The notes: a model not told the origin generated them from the letters alone. Positions 7,072-16,638 are shown, numbered from the stretch's first letter. The stretch is DNA of 64,000 nucleotides from JAKZVK01 sp965248255 (GCA_965248255.1 CBDFIW010000004.1:2356001-2420000), one strand, 5' to 3'. Program-made: numbers and translations.

Positions 7072-10000
7072 ATGCGAGCGAGCGGTCTGGTTAGGGTGTC
7101 GAAATACGTCTTGTGCGCGGTTACGATGGCAGGCGTCGCGGTGAGCTTGCTATTGGCGCAACAGGCTGGGGTCGAAAAGAGTACCGAGGGGTTGGACCCG
7201 GGCAGCTCGGCCTACTTCGAGCAGCGCATCCAGCCCATTCTCAAGAACCGTTGTCTGGCGTGCCACGACGGCGAGTCGAAGGTTTCGAAGCTTGACCTGA
7301 CAACCCGCGCGGCGGCGATGCACGGCGGCGACAAGGGACCGGCGTTCGTGCCGGGCAACCCTGACGCGAGCTTGCTGATCAAGGTCATTACCCACCAGGC
7401 CCAACCCTTCATGCCGGTCGGCGCTGATCCTTTACCGAAGGATGAGATAGACCGCATCGCAGCCTGGATCTCCGCCGGCGCTCCTTACGCTGAAGCGCCC
7501 GTAGAAGTCTCGAACGAAAGCCGCCAGAGGCGCGCGGCGGGGGAAAAACTTTTCGCTGAGCACGTCAAGCCGCTGTTCGAAAGCACTTGCCTGAAGTGCC
7601 ACTCGACCGAAACAAAGGCTTCCGGCCTCGACCTTTCGAATCGCGCCTCGATGCTCGACGGCGGTGAGAACGGAGTCGCGGTCGAACCCGGCGACGCCAG
7701 TGCCAGCCGCCTCTACAAGGCCATCGCCCATGAAATCGAGCCGCACATGCCCTTCCGATCGCCGAGGCTCGAGCAAGAAACCATCGACCGCGTCGCGGAG
7801 TGGATCAATGCGGGCGCACCCGTCGCCGGTGCGTTGAAAGCCACATCCGGGGCCATCGGCACGAGCCATTGGGCGTTCCAAAAGCCGAAGCGTCCGGCGT
7901 TGCCCGAGGTCGAGAGTCAGGAATGGGTCCGCAACGCGATCGACGCTTTCGTTGCTGCCGAGCGCGAGAAGCAAGGCCTCGAACCGGTACCCGCCGCCGA
8001 CAAGCGCGTCCTGTTGCGGCGCGTCTATCTCGACCTGACCGGCCTGCCACCCACCCAGGAAGAAATGGACGCCTTCCTCGCCGACAGCTCCAACAACGCG
8101 TACGAAAAGATCGTCGACAAACTGCTCGAAGGCTCCCGCTACGGCGAGCGCTGGGGACGCCACTGGATGGACATCTGGCGCTACAGCGACTGGTATGGCT
8201 GGAGAAAGCAGAACCAGGTTCGCTACAGCCATCGTCACGTGTGGCGCTGGCGCGATTGGATTATCGAGTCGGTCAACAAAGACAAGGGCTATGACCGCAT
8301 GGTGCTAGAGATGTTCGCGGGCGACGAGCTCGCCCCGGACGACCCGGACACGGCTCGCGCCACCGGCTATCTGGCGCGAAGCTGGTACATGTTCAACCGA
8401 AACGTTTGGCTGCAGGAGACCGTCGAGTATGCGGGGACATCCTTTCTTGGCCTCACGGTTAAGTGCGCGCGCTGCCACGACCACAAGTACGACCCGATCT
8501 TGCAGACCGACTACTACCGGCTCCGAGCCTTCTTCGAGCCGCACGAGATTCGCATGGACCGTGTCGCCGGTGAGCCCGACATCGAGAAGAATGGGCTCTC
8601 ACGCGCGTACGATGCTGACGCCGGAGCACAGACCTACCGCTTCATCCGCGGCAACGAGATGAGCCCGGACGAGGACCACCCGCTCAGCCCCGGTGTGCCG
8701 CGGCTGTTTGGCGATCCCGGGTTGAACATACGGCCCATCGAGTTGCCGCTCGAGGTCTCCTATCCCGCTTCTCGGTCCTTTGTCCACGCGGACCTGATCA
8801 AGCAGGCGAAAGACGACATCGAGAAAGCAGAAACCGAAGTCGTAGAAGCGAAGAAGGAGTTGGTGGAAGCGAAGCGGAGGCTCACGGCTTCCGGTCCCGC
8901 GGAACCGGTGCTAGTGGCCGACGGCAACCGGGCTGTCGACGAGAAGGAGCAAGCTGAGGAGACGGTTCTCACTGAGGAAGAGGCGCTGATAGCACTGCGT
9001 CAGGCCGAAAACCGAGCGGCCCTCGCCGACAAGCGCCTCTTGGCGGTACGCGCTCATCTGCCGGCGCTCGAGGCCCGCATCGTCGCTGACAAGGCCAAGC
9101 ACGGCTTGACACCGGACGCCGACGCCGAGGTCCTGGGCGAAGCCGCGCTCAAGGAGGAACGCAAGGCCCGAATCCTCAAGGCCGAAGCCGACGTGCTCGA
9201 GGCCAAGCAGGAGCTGACCGAGGCCTTGCTGAATCCCAACCCCAAGCCGAAAGAGGGTGAAGAGGAAGCCGCCAAGAAAGAAGACGAAAAGAAAAAGGAC
9301 GAGAAGAAGTTCGCCGACGAGAAGAGAGTTGCCGAGGCCAAGAAGAAGCTGCAGGCGGCGGTCGAATCGTTGAACGGGCCCACCGAAACCTACACGGCGG
9401 TCGGCGAGAGCTATCCCCAAACCAGCACGGGCCGTCGGCTCGCTTTGGCCCGCTGGATCGCGAACAAAGACAACCCTTTGACTGCGCGCGTGGCCGTCAA
9501 TCACATGTGGTTGCGGCACTTCGGTGAAGGCATCGTGCCGACCATGTTCAACTTCGGATCAAGCGGTCAACCACCCTCGCATCCGGACCTGCTTGATTGG
9601 CTGGCCGTCGAGTTCATGGAAAGCGGCTGGAGCATGAAACACATGCACCGCCTGATGGTCACCAGCAACACGTACCGTATGCGGTCAGTGACGCCTCGCG
9701 ACCATCCCGGCCGCTCGAAGGATCAAGACAATATCTACTTGTGGCGCATGAACCCGCGCCGGATGGAATCGGAAGCCGTTCGCGACAGCTTGCTTTACCT
9801 GGCCGGACAGCTCGACCCCGCCATGGGCGGACCGGAGATAGACGCCACTGAAGGCGAGGAGCTGTTGCGCCGCAGCGTCTACTTCCAGCACACGCCCGAC
9901 ACGCAGGTGACCTTCTTGAAGCTGTGGGACTCGCCGAGTCCGAACGAGTGCTTCCGGCGAAACGAAAGCATCACACCGCATCAGGCTCTGTCGCTTTCAA

Positions 10001-10326
10001 ACAGCAAACTCAGCTTGTCGATGTCGCGAGCCTTGGCCGGGGTGCTCACCGACCGCGTCGGGGAAGCGAAAAGGGCCGACGGGCGGTTCGTCGATGAGGT
10101 GTTTGACGCCATCTTGGGGCGCGCTCCCTCGAGTGAGGAACGCAAGGAATCACGGAAGTTTCTCGTAGCGCAGACCGGATTGTACAGCGACGGGGCGGAC
10201 TTGAAATCGTTCGATACAGGTGCGAAAAACGAGAAGGTTCCGCCGTCTCCCGATCCGCGCCTGCGGGCGCGGGAGAGCTTCGTTCACGTGCTCTTCAACC
10301 ACAACGAGTTCGTGACGATCAGGTAG
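7072..10326 (+). CDS. DUF1549/DUF1553 (PSD1) protein with cytochrome-like domains
   Basis: A 1084-aa exported protein. An N-terminal hydrophobic segment (VLCAVTMAGVAVSLLLA) is a signal peptide or anchor. Two Planctomycete-cytochrome-C-like domains follow, with CLACH at 61-65 and CLKCH at 173-177. Next comes a DUF1549 domain (VYLDLTGLPPT; GERWGRHWMDIWRYSD; CARCHDHKYDP at 465-475), then a C-terminal DUF1553 domain (RWIANKDNPLTARVAVNHMW; MHRLMVTSNTYR; ESITPHQALSLSNS). Between DUF1549 and DUF1553, about residues 576-766, is a Lys/Glu/Ala-rich coiled-coil. ATG 7072 is used rather than GTG 7048. Followed by two DUF1501 genes on the same strand. The family occurs widely in Planctomycetes and Acidobacteria without an established biochemical role; haem binding is inferred from CxxCH. 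Confidence 0.85.
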   Translation: MRASGLVRVSKYVLCAVTMAGVAVSLLLAQQAGVEKSTEGLDPGSSAYFEQRIQPILKNRCLACHDGESKVSKLDLTTRAAAMHGGDKGPAFVPGNPDASLLIKVITHQAQPFMPVGADPLPKDEIDRIAAWISAGAPYAEAPVEVSNESRQRRAAGEKLFAEHVKPLFESTCLKCHSTETKASGLDLSNRASMLDGGENGVAVEPGDASASRLYKAIAHEIEPHMPFRSPRLEQETIDRVAEWINAGAPVAGALKATSGAIGTSHWAFQKPKRPALPEVESQEWVRNAIDAFVAAEREKQGLEPVPAADKRVLLRRVYLDLTGLPPTQEEMDAFLADSSNNAYEKIVDKLLEGSRYGERWGRHWMDIWRYSDWYGWRKQNQVRYSHRHVWRWRDWIIESVNKDKGYDRMVLEMFAGDELAPDDPDTARATGYLARSWYMFNRNVWLQETVEYAGTSFLGLTVKCARCHDHKYDPILQTDYYRLRAFFEPHEIRMDRVAGEPDIEKNGLSRAYDADAGAQTYRFIRGNEMSPDEDHPLSPGVPRLFGDPGLNIRPIELPLEVSYPASRSFVHADLIKQAKDDIEKAETEVVEAKKELVEAKRRLTASGPAEPVLVADGNRAVDEKEQAEETVLTEEEALIALRQAENRAALADKRLLAVRAHLPALEARIVADKAKHGLTPDADAEVLGEAALKEERKARILKAEADVLEAKQELTEALLNPNPKPKEGEEEAAKKEDEKKKDEKKFADEKRVAEAKKKLQAAVESLNGPTETYTAVGESYPQTSTGRRLALARWIANKDNPLTARVAVNHMWLRHFGEGIVPTMFNFGSSGQPPSHPDLLDWLAVEFMESGWSMKHMHRLMVTSNTYRMRSVTPRDHPGRSKDQDNIYLWRMNPRRMESEAVRDSLLYLAGQLDPAMGGPEIDATEGEELLRRSVYFQHTPDTQVTFLKLWDSPSPNECFRRNESITPHQALSLSNSKLSLSMSRALAGVLTDRVGEAKRADGRFVDEVFDAILGRAPSSEERKESRKFLVAQTGLYSDGADLKSFDTGAKNEKVPPSPDPRLRARESFVHVLFNHNEFVTIR

Positions 10327-10328
10327 CA

Positions 10329-10377
10329 GGTAGCGACAGGCAAGAGTGCCTGTCGTCGCCGCGAAGCGGCGAAACAA
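10329..10377. repeat. Post-stop palindromic repeat B, copy 1
   Basis: Begins 3 bp after the PSD1 stop codon. Stem CGACAGGCA/TGCCTGTCG, followed by a second stem CGCCGC-GAA-GCGGCG. Five further copies in the window mostly also follow stop codons. Could act as an mRNA 3'-end hairpin; no T-run follows. Confidence 0.75.
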
Positions 10378-10430
10378 ACAGCATCCGCCGTGGTGTTAAC
10401 AGTCTCACGACCCCCGCGACGAGCTTAACC

Positions 10431-11924
10431 ATGTCCGACGACACCAAAACCATCGCCCCAGGTTGCTGCGGACCCAAAAGCCGCCGGGTCTTCCTCGCCG
10501 ACGCCGGCATGGGCTTCACCGGGCTCGCGTTGAGCGCCATGCTCGCCCGCGACGGCATTGCGGCAACACCAACCCACGACACCTGGAAGCCACCCGACGG
10601 CCAACCACACTTCGCGCCCAAGGCCAAGCGCGTCATCTGGATCTTCATGCTGGGCGGAGTCAGTCATATAGAAAGCTTCGACCCCAAAGCCGCCGTGAAC
10701 AAGTACGGTGGTATGTCGATTGCCGAGACACCGCACCGCGACGTGCTCACCGCGAGTTACACCAAGGACAACGTCCAGGCTCTGGAAGCCGGCAACACGC
10801 GGCACTTGCGGACGAAGCTCTACCCGTTGCAGATCGGCTACCGCAAGCGTGGCCAAAGCGGCATCGAGGTGAGCGACTGGTGGTCGCACGTAGGCGAGTG
10901 CGTCGACGATCTCTCGGTCATCCGCTCGATGTGGACCACCGACAACGACCACGGCGCCATCCTGCAATTCCACACCGGCCGCCACATCTTCGACGGCTAT
11001 CTGCCGACGGTCGGCTCGTGGGTGCACTACGGGCTCGGATCGCTGAACGAGAACCTCCCCCAGTTCATCGCGCTCGGCGAGCCGCCCGGCGACTGCTGCG
11101 GCGGTATGGGCACGCATGGCGCGGGCTATCTCGGTCCCGCGAACGCTGGTGTGCCGATCGACGTCGACCCGGCGAACCCCCTGCCCTTCGCCTCGCCCGG
11201 CCCCGACATGTACGAGGCCGAGCAGAAGAGTGAGTTCGATTTCCTTAAGAGACTCCATCGGTTGTCGGGCGTCCAATATCCAGACGATCCCAAGCTGCAG
11301 GCGCGCATCAAGTCGTACGAGTTGGCTTTCCGGATGCAGACGGCCGTGCCCGAAGCGCTGCGATTCAGCGAGGAGGGCGAAGAGACACGAAGGCTCTACG
11401 GGCTGGACCACGACGTAACGCGCCCGTTCGGCGAAACCTGTCTCGCCGCGCGAAGGCTCTCTGAACGAGGGGTGCGCTTCGTTCAGCTCTACCACGGCAC
11501 CTCGTCGAACCGCTGGGACGCACACGCAGGGCTCAAGAAGAGCTACACCGGCTTGTGCGAGAAGGTCGACCAACCCATCGCCGGGTTGCTGAAGGACCTG
11601 AAGCAGCGCGGCCTGCTGGATGAGACTCTGGTTGTCTGGGCCACCGAGTTTGGACGTACGCCGGGAGCCGAAGGCGCGACCGGCCGCGACCACCACCCCT
11701 ACGCCTTCTCGATTTGGATGGCGGGCGGCGGCGTAAAGGGTGGCTACGTCCACGGTGCAACGGACGAGTTGGGGTTCCATGCGGTCGAGAATCGCCATTA
11801 TGTAACCGACGCGCATGCGACCGTGCTGCATTTACTGGGTCTCGACCCACGCAAGCTGGAGGTGCCCGGCCGAAAACGTCTCGATATCGACTTCGGCCGC
11901 CCGATGAGCGATATTATCGCGTAA
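10431..11924 (+). CDS. DUF1501 family Tat-exported protein (first of tandem pair)
   Basis: A 497-aa DUF1501 protein. The N-terminus carries a twin-arginine signal (KSRRVFLADAGMGFTGLALS), so it should be exported folded. Family landmarks include VIWIFMLGGVSHIESFDPK, SMWTTDNDHGAILQFHTGRH, EFGRTPGAEG, GRDHHPYAFS and TDAHATVLHLLGLDPRKLEV. DUF1501 is distantly related to the alkaline phosphatase/sulfatase superfamily, and the Asp/His-rich motifs fit metal binding, but no activity is established. It follows the PSD1 gene after about 100 bp containing a palindromic repeat and precedes a close paralogue. Cys-Cys-Gly near the N-terminus (APGCCGP) before the Tat motif is shared with the paralogue. Family assignment firm; substrate unknown. 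Confidence 0.9.
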   Translation: MSDDTKTIAPGCCGPKSRRVFLADAGMGFTGLALSAMLARDGIAATPTHDTWKPPDGQPHFAPKAKRVIWIFMLGGVSHIESFDPKAAVNKYGGMSIAETPHRDVLTASYTKDNVQALEAGNTRHLRTKLYPLQIGYRKRGQSGIEVSDWWSHVGECVDDLSVIRSMWTTDNDHGAILQFHTGRHIFDGYLPTVGSWVHYGLGSLNENLPQFIALGEPPGDCCGGMGTHGAGYLGPANAGVPIDVDPANPLPFASPGPDMYEAEQKSEFDFLKRLHRLSGVQYPDDPKLQARIKSYELAFRMQTAVPEALRFSEEGEETRRLYGLDHDVTRPFGETCLAARRLSERGVRFVQLYHGTSSNRWDAHAGLKKSYTGLCEKVDQPIAGLLKDLKQRGLLDETLVVWATEFGRTPGAEGATGRDHHPYAFSIWMAGGGVKGGYVHGATDELGFHAVENRHYVTDAHATVLHLLGLDPRKLEVPGRKRLDIDFGRPMSDIIA

Positions 11925-11974
11925 GGTAGCGACAGGCACTCCTGCCTGTCGTTCGCCGCGAAGCAGCGAAACAA
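11925..11974. repeat. Post-stop palindromic repeat B, copy 2
   Basis: Starts directly after the stop codon of the first DUF1501 gene and ends 1 bp before the ATG of the second, so it is essentially the whole intergenic spacer. Core GACAGGCACTCCTGCCTGTC is a perfect hairpin apart from the loop. Confidence 0.8.
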
Positions 11975-11975
11975 C

Positions 11976-13466
11976 ATGTCCAACGACACCAAACTCATCA
12001 CTCCCGCCTGCTGCGGCGTCAACCGCCGAACCTTTCTCGCCGACACAGGCATGGGGCTCACCGGCCTCGTCCTCGGAGCCATGCTCCAGCGCGACGCCGC
12101 CTCGGCCAACAGCATCGAGCAAGCCTGGGCCCCGCCCGACGGCGAGCCTCACTTCCAGCCCAAAGCCAAACGCGTCATCTGGGTCTTCATGGTCGGCGGT
12201 GTCAGCCACGTCGAAGGCTTTGACCCCAAGTCCGCCATCAACAAGTACGGCGGCAAGAGCATCGCCGAAACGCCCTACAAAGACGCCCTCACCTCGCCGC
12301 TGGTTCGCGGGAACATCCAGGAGATCGTAACCGGCCGAGACATGAGGACGCAGCTCTACCCGATGCAGGTGGGCCACCGCCAGCACGGGCAGAGCGGCAT
12401 CGAAGTAAGCGATTGGTGGTCCCACGTGGGCGAGTGTGTCGACGACATCTCGGTCGTGCGCTCGATGTGGACCACCGACAACGACCACGGCGCACAGCTC
12501 CAGTTCCATACCGGCCGTCACATATTCGACGGTTATTTGCCAACGATCGGCTCATGGGCTCACTACGGTCTCGGCTCGTTGAACGACAACCTGCCACAGT
12601 TCATCGCGCTCGGCCAGCCGCCCGCCGACTGCTGTGGGGGTGCAGGAACCCACGGGGCGGGCTATCTCGGCCCGTCCAACGCCGGCGTGAAAATCGAAGT
12701 CGATCCCGAGAACCCGCTGCCGTTCGCCTCGCCCGGTCCGGACATGTATCGCCAGGAACAGGAACGCGAGTTCGAGTTCCTGCAGCGGCTCAACAAGATG
12801 TCCAGCGTCGAATACCCAGACGACCCGGCGCTCCAGGCCCGCGTCAAGTCTTACGAGCTGGCCTTCCGGATGCAGATGTCGGTTCCCGAGGCGATCCAGT
12901 TCAAGGAGGAAAGCGAGGCAACGCTCCGGCTTTATGGAATGGACCAGGAAGTGACCAAGCCCTTCGGCGAGGTCTGTCTCGCCGCACGCCGCCTTTCCGA
13001 ACGGGGCGTTCGATTCGTGCAGGTGTACCACGGAGCCAACAACGGCGCCGGTGCATGGGACGGCCACAGCCAAATCAAGAAAAGCTACGACAAGCTGTGT
13101 CCGCAGGTCGACAAGCCGATCGCCGGCCTGCTCAAGGATCTCAAGCAGCGAGGTCTACTGGACGAGACGCTGGTCGTCTGGGCGAGCGAGTTCGGCCGCA
13201 CTCCGGGAGCCGAACGCTCGAGCGGCCGCGACCACCATCCCTACGGCTTCTCGGTTTGGTTCGCCGGCGGCGGCATCAAACGCGGCCACGTGCACGGCAA
13301 GACCGATGAGCTGGGATTCCACGCCGTCGAGAACCGCCACTACGTCACTGACGTTCACGCCACGGTGCTGCACCAGCTTGGCCTCGACCCCCGCAAGCTC
13401 GAGGTCCCCGGCCGCAAGCGCCTCGACATCGACTTCGGCAGTCCGATCAAGGACATCATCGCCTAG
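11976..13466 (+). CDS. DUF1501 family Tat-exported protein (second of tandem pair)
   Basis: A 496-aa paralogue of the preceding protein, collinear over its full length, with the same landmarks: CCGVNRRTFLADTGMGLTG (Tat signal), VIWVFMVGGVSHVEGFDPK, TTDNDHGAQLQFHTGRHIFD, EFGRTPGAERSSGRDHHP and a C-terminus ending RKRLDIDFGSPIKDIIA. The pair looks like a tandem duplication, because even the spacer repeat is shared. The spacer has no clear Shine-Dalgarno, so translation may depend on coupling or on the hairpin context. Expected exported partner of the PSD1 protein. Biochemical role not known; two versions could act on different partners or substrates, which is inference. Confidence 0.9.
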   Translation: MSNDTKLITPACCGVNRRTFLADTGMGLTGLVLGAMLQRDAASANSIEQAWAPPDGEPHFQPKAKRVIWVFMVGGVSHVEGFDPKSAINKYGGKSIAETPYKDALTSPLVRGNIQEIVTGRDMRTQLYPMQVGHRQHGQSGIEVSDWWSHVGECVDDISVVRSMWTTDNDHGAQLQFHTGRHIFDGYLPTIGSWAHYGLGSLNDNLPQFIALGQPPADCCGGAGTHGAGYLGPSNAGVKIEVDPENPLPFASPGPDMYRQEQEREFEFLQRLNKMSSVEYPDDPALQARVKSYELAFRMQMSVPEAIQFKEESEATLRLYGMDQEVTKPFGEVCLAARRLSERGVRFVQVYHGANNGAGAWDGHSQIKKSYDKLCPQVDKPIAGLLKDLKQRGLLDETLVVWASEFGRTPGAERSSGRDHHPYGFSVWFAGGGIKRGHVHGKTDELGFHAVENRHYVTDVHATVLHQLGLDPRKLEVPGRKRLDIDFGSPIKDIIA

Positions 13467-13512
13467 GTAGCGACAGGCACTACTGCCTGTCTATCGCCGC
13501 AAGGTGGTGGAA
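13466..13512. repeat. Post-stop palindromic repeat B, copy 3
   Basis: Overlaps the last base of the second DUF1501 stop codon. Core GACAGGCACTACTGCCTGTC, followed by a decayed version of the second stem. Confidence 0.75.
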
Positions 13513-13587
13513 CGGATCGCACGTTTTCCCAAAGGACGTGACTGACGCTACTATCGTTATCAAGTCCTTTGTTCCGCCGAACAGCTC

Positions 13588-14352
13588 ATGCCACACCTCG
13601 CATTCGATCGCACCGGCCATCGCCCTTGGCCCGTGCCTGCGCGTCCCTGGCGATGGCGGCAGTCCTGGCTCGATGTGCTCTTTGCGCACTGGCCGATCCC
13701 CGCGGAGAGCCTCAAGCCGCTCATTCCCGACGCTCTGACCATTGAGGAATTCGACGGTACGGCCTGGCTGGGCGTAGTACCCTTTCGGATGCAAGGCGTC
13801 GGGCTTCGCGGAGTGCCCAACCTACCCTGGCTGTCCGCCTTCCCCGAACTGAACGTACGCACCTATGTGGAGGCTGAAGGCAAGCCCGGCGTATGGTTCT
13901 TCAGCTTGGACGCGGCCAATCCCTTTGCGGTTTGGGCCGCCCGCCGGTTCTTTCACTTGCCGTACCATCGGGCCGACATGTCCGTCGACGTGGCTCCCGC
14001 CGAGTTGGTCTACCGGAGCCGCAGGCTCACCAGCAACAGTGGCCCGGCCCGGTTTTCCGCGCGCTATGGCCCGGTGTCGGACGCAGCGACCGCGACACCC
14101 GGCAGCCTCGACCATTGGCTGACGGAGCGCTACTGCCTGTATTCCCGAGCACCCGACGGCCGTGTTTATCGAGCCGACGTGCATCACCACCCCTGGGCCT
14201 TGCAGCGCGCCGACACGGAGATCGAGGTCAACACGATGACCGATCCGCTTGGCCTCTCGCTGCCCGATCAGCCACCGATCCTCCACTACTCGAAACGGCT
14301 GGACGTCGTTGCTTGGTCGCCCGTGCGCGTGACCCTGACCTCTTCTCGCTGA
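13588..14352 (+). CDS. DUF2071 (YqjF-like) protein
   Basis: A 254-aa soluble protein of the DUF2071/COG3361 family. Characteristic features are the opening RPWRWRQSWLDVLFAHWPIP, the WLGVVPFRMQGV segment, FPELNVRTYV, PGVWFFSLDAANPFAVWAARRFFHLPY and LTERYCLYSR. Length is normal for the family (about 230-260 aa). No signal peptide or membrane segment is visible. Function is not established for the family; it has an acetoacetate-decarboxylase-like fold in known members as I recall, but no activity can be assigned here. It stands alone between the tandem DUF1501 genes and the S9 peptidase. Confidence 0.85.
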   Translation: MPHLAFDRTGHRPWPVPARPWRWRQSWLDVLFAHWPIPAESLKPLIPDALTIEEFDGTAWLGVVPFRMQGVGLRGVPNLPWLSAFPELNVRTYVEAEGKPGVWFFSLDAANPFAVWAARRFFHLPYHRADMSVDVAPAELVYRSRRLTSNSGPARFSARYGPVSDAATATPGSLDHWLTERYCLYSRAPDGRVYRADVHHHPWALQRADTEIEVNTMTDPLGLSLPDQPPILHYSKRLDVVAWSPVRVTLTSSR

Positions 14353-14541
14353 CAGAATCAGCTAGCTTGCGATCATGAACGAATACACTCGCGCAGCATG
14401 GTAGAATCGGCCAGTGCCACGGGGCCATTGGGATGCAGGTTATCGCGATTCCAAGCCAATTGGAGCCAGTCTCCGCGTGACTTTTGCTACCGAGACAGTT
14501 CCCGATAGAACGGCAGACTGATAGCTCGCCATCTCAGCACG

Positions 14542-16632
14542 ATGGCGCTGCTCCAGACACCCACCAGTGAGACGATCGAGAACGGTGAGATGATGCGCCC
14601 TTATTCAACAGCCTTTCCAGCTCTGAGTTTCCCTGTAGCCGCTCTATACGTAGCCCTGCGAGTCGGCGTATTGTCTCTCGTGGTGGCGAGCGCTGGAGTC
14701 GCCGCGGACCGCCCCTGGACCCTCGACGCCATCATGTCGCTGAAGACGGTTAGCGACCCGCAGATCACCCCCGACGGCAGCCGAGTGGCCTACGTCGTTC
14801 GCAGCGAGAACCGCGAAAGGAACGCCTACGACTCGCAGATCCGACTCGCAGATGCCGACGGGAAGTCCGACTTGCCACTCGCCGGCTCTCACCACTCCGA
14901 TCACTCTCCCCGCTGGGCGCCCGACGGCCGGCGGCTGGCATTGCTTTCCGACCGCGGCGGGAGTTCGCAGGTCTACGTCAGCGACCGCACGAAGGGTGGC
15001 GCTCAGAAGGTCACCAACGCCGCCACTGGTGCGACGTCCTTCGTGTGGTCTCCCGACGGGAAATCGATCGCCTACCTTGCCGTCGACCCGATCGGTGCTG
15101 AAGAAGCCGCCCGCATCAAAGCCGGAGACGATGCCATCGTCCGCGGAGAGAACCTCAAATACAGTCGAATCTACGTCGTCCCGGCCAAAGGCGGCGAAGC
15201 CCGACTCGTGACCAAACAAGACCACCACGTCCTATCGGTTGATTGGTCGCCGGACGGATCACGCATGGTCTACGCATCGCAGAATACGCCTGAACGCCGT
15301 TGGATCTTCCACGTCGACTTGTACGAAGTGAACGTCGCAACCGGCAAGACGACCGCGCTGGTCACCCAAGAGGGGCGCGACGCAAGTCCTTCGTATTCGC
15401 CCGACGGCAAACGGATTGCCTTTCACACCCAAGGCGGCACGCTGAACTACTTCGCCGAACGTGACGTGGCGATCGTGCCTCCCGGTGGTGGCCCCATCCG
15501 GCGTCTCAAGAGCCTGTATCAAAGCGACCTCTTTCGCGGCGGCGACTCGCATTGGTGGTCCGAAGACGGGTCGCGAATCATCTTCGGCGCGGGTCAGAGC
15601 ACGGGCTACCACCTTGTTGAAGTCGACCTGAAGAGCCAGAAAGGCCGTAAGCTGCCCATCGAGCCCGAGTTTCCCTCTGCTTTCAGCGTGAGCCGTGACG
15701 GGAAGCGGGTTGCCTTCATCCAGACCTCCAACGACGCACCGCCGGAAGTAGCTGTCGCTGATCTGTCGGCCGGCGCTCACGCGGCGAAGGCTCGGCAGGT
15801 GTCGAAGGTCAACGCCCATGTGGCTGACTACCCGGCGCTTCGCACGGAAACCATATCGTGGAAATCGAAAGACGGCTCTCGAGTCGAGGGAGTGCTGCGG
15901 TACCCGCTTGGCTACAGCGAAGGCACACGGGTTCCCTTGCTCGTGCGGTTGCACGGCGGGCCGACGGGCGTGGCGACCGAAGGGTATCCGATCCCTCGGA
16001 CCTATCCGACGCAGCTCTTCGCGCAGGAGGGTTTTGCGATCTTGGAGCCGAACTTTCGGGGCAGCAGTAACTATGGCGCGGAGTGGCGGCTCAAGAATAT
16101 CGAGTCGCAAGGGTTCGGTGATTTCGACGACGTCATGACCGGCGTTGACCACCTGATCGAGACCGGCGTGGCCGATCCCGACCGGTTGGGCGTCTTGGGC
16201 TGGAGCTACGGCGGCTATCTGACCTCGTGGGTCATCGGCCACACCCACCGATTCAAAGCAGCCTCGATCGGCGCGCCCGCCACCGACTGGATCACCTACT
16301 ACGGCGAGTTCCACGGGCCCACAGAGGCTCTTTGGACTTACTTCGGCGGCAACCCGTGGGACCACCGCGAAAACTACATCCGCCACTCGTCCCGGCCGGC
16401 ACTGCCCACCGCCAAAACCCCCTCCCTGTTGCAGCGCGGCGACAACGACTCCGAGCACAACCCGGAGATCCACCAGATCTTGAGCGACCGCGGCGTGCCC
16501 GTCAAGATGGTCACCTACCCCCGCGAAGGCCACGGCATCCGCGAGCCGATGCACAGGCGCGACCTGATGAAGCGCAACCTGCGCTGGTTCCGCAAGTGGG
16601 TGCTGGATGGAGAGAAGGCGGAATCGCCCTAG
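14542..16632 (+). CDS. S9 family (prolyl oligopeptidase-like) peptidase
   Basis: A 696-aa exported serine peptidase. A hydrophobic N-terminal segment (VGVLSLVVASAGVAA) is a signal peptide. A beta-propeller of TolB/PD40-type repeats follows (DGSRVAYV, PDGRRLALLSD, PDGKSIAYLA, PDGSRMVYAS, PDGKRIAFHT). The C-terminal alpha/beta-hydrolase has nucleophile Ser555 in GWSYGGY, probable acid Asp634 or Asp636 in QRGDNDSEHN, and His664 in EGHGIREP. The oxyanion region RLHGGPTG is present. Such enzymes cleave peptides or acyl-amino acids. The start could be ATG 14542 or the double ATG at 14590, closer to the signal peptide. Convergent with the downstream DUF1501 gene (6 bp between stops). Confidence 0.9.
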   Translation: MALLQTPTSETIENGEMMRPYSTAFPALSFPVAALYVALRVGVLSLVVASAGVAADRPWTLDAIMSLKTVSDPQITPDGSRVAYVVRSENRERNAYDSQIRLADADGKSDLPLAGSHHSDHSPRWAPDGRRLALLSDRGGSSQVYVSDRTKGGAQKVTNAATGATSFVWSPDGKSIAYLAVDPIGAEEAARIKAGDDAIVRGENLKYSRIYVVPAKGGEARLVTKQDHHVLSVDWSPDGSRMVYASQNTPERRWIFHVDLYEVNVATGKTTALVTQEGRDASPSYSPDGKRIAFHTQGGTLNYFAERDVAIVPPGGGPIRRLKSLYQSDLFRGGDSHWWSEDGSRIIFGAGQSTGYHLVEVDLKSQKGRKLPIEPEFPSAFSVSRDGKRVAFIQTSNDAPPEVAVADLSAGAHAAKARQVSKVNAHVADYPALRTETISWKSKDGSRVEGVLRYPLGYSEGTRVPLLVRLHGGPTGVATEGYPIPRTYPTQLFAQEGFAILEPNFRGSSNYGAEWRLKNIESQGFGDFDDVMTGVDHLIETGVADPDRLGVLGWSYGGYLTSWVIGHTHRFKAASIGAPATDWITYYGEFHGPTEALWTYFGGNPWDHRENYIRHSSRPALPTAKTPSLLQRGDNDSEHNPEIHQILSDRGVPVKMVTYPREGHGIREPMHRRDLMKRNLRWFRKWVLDGEKAESP

Positions 16633-16638
16633 TTTGCC

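Noticed and set aside
10425..11831. 468-aa open frame antisense to the first DUF1501 gene
   Set aside because: Shadow frame with no domain; a similar shadow occurs over the paralogous gene.
15259..16554. 431-aa open frame antisense to the S9 peptidase
   Set aside because: Composition typical of antisense to high-GC coding DNA; the sense frame has a full catalytic triad.
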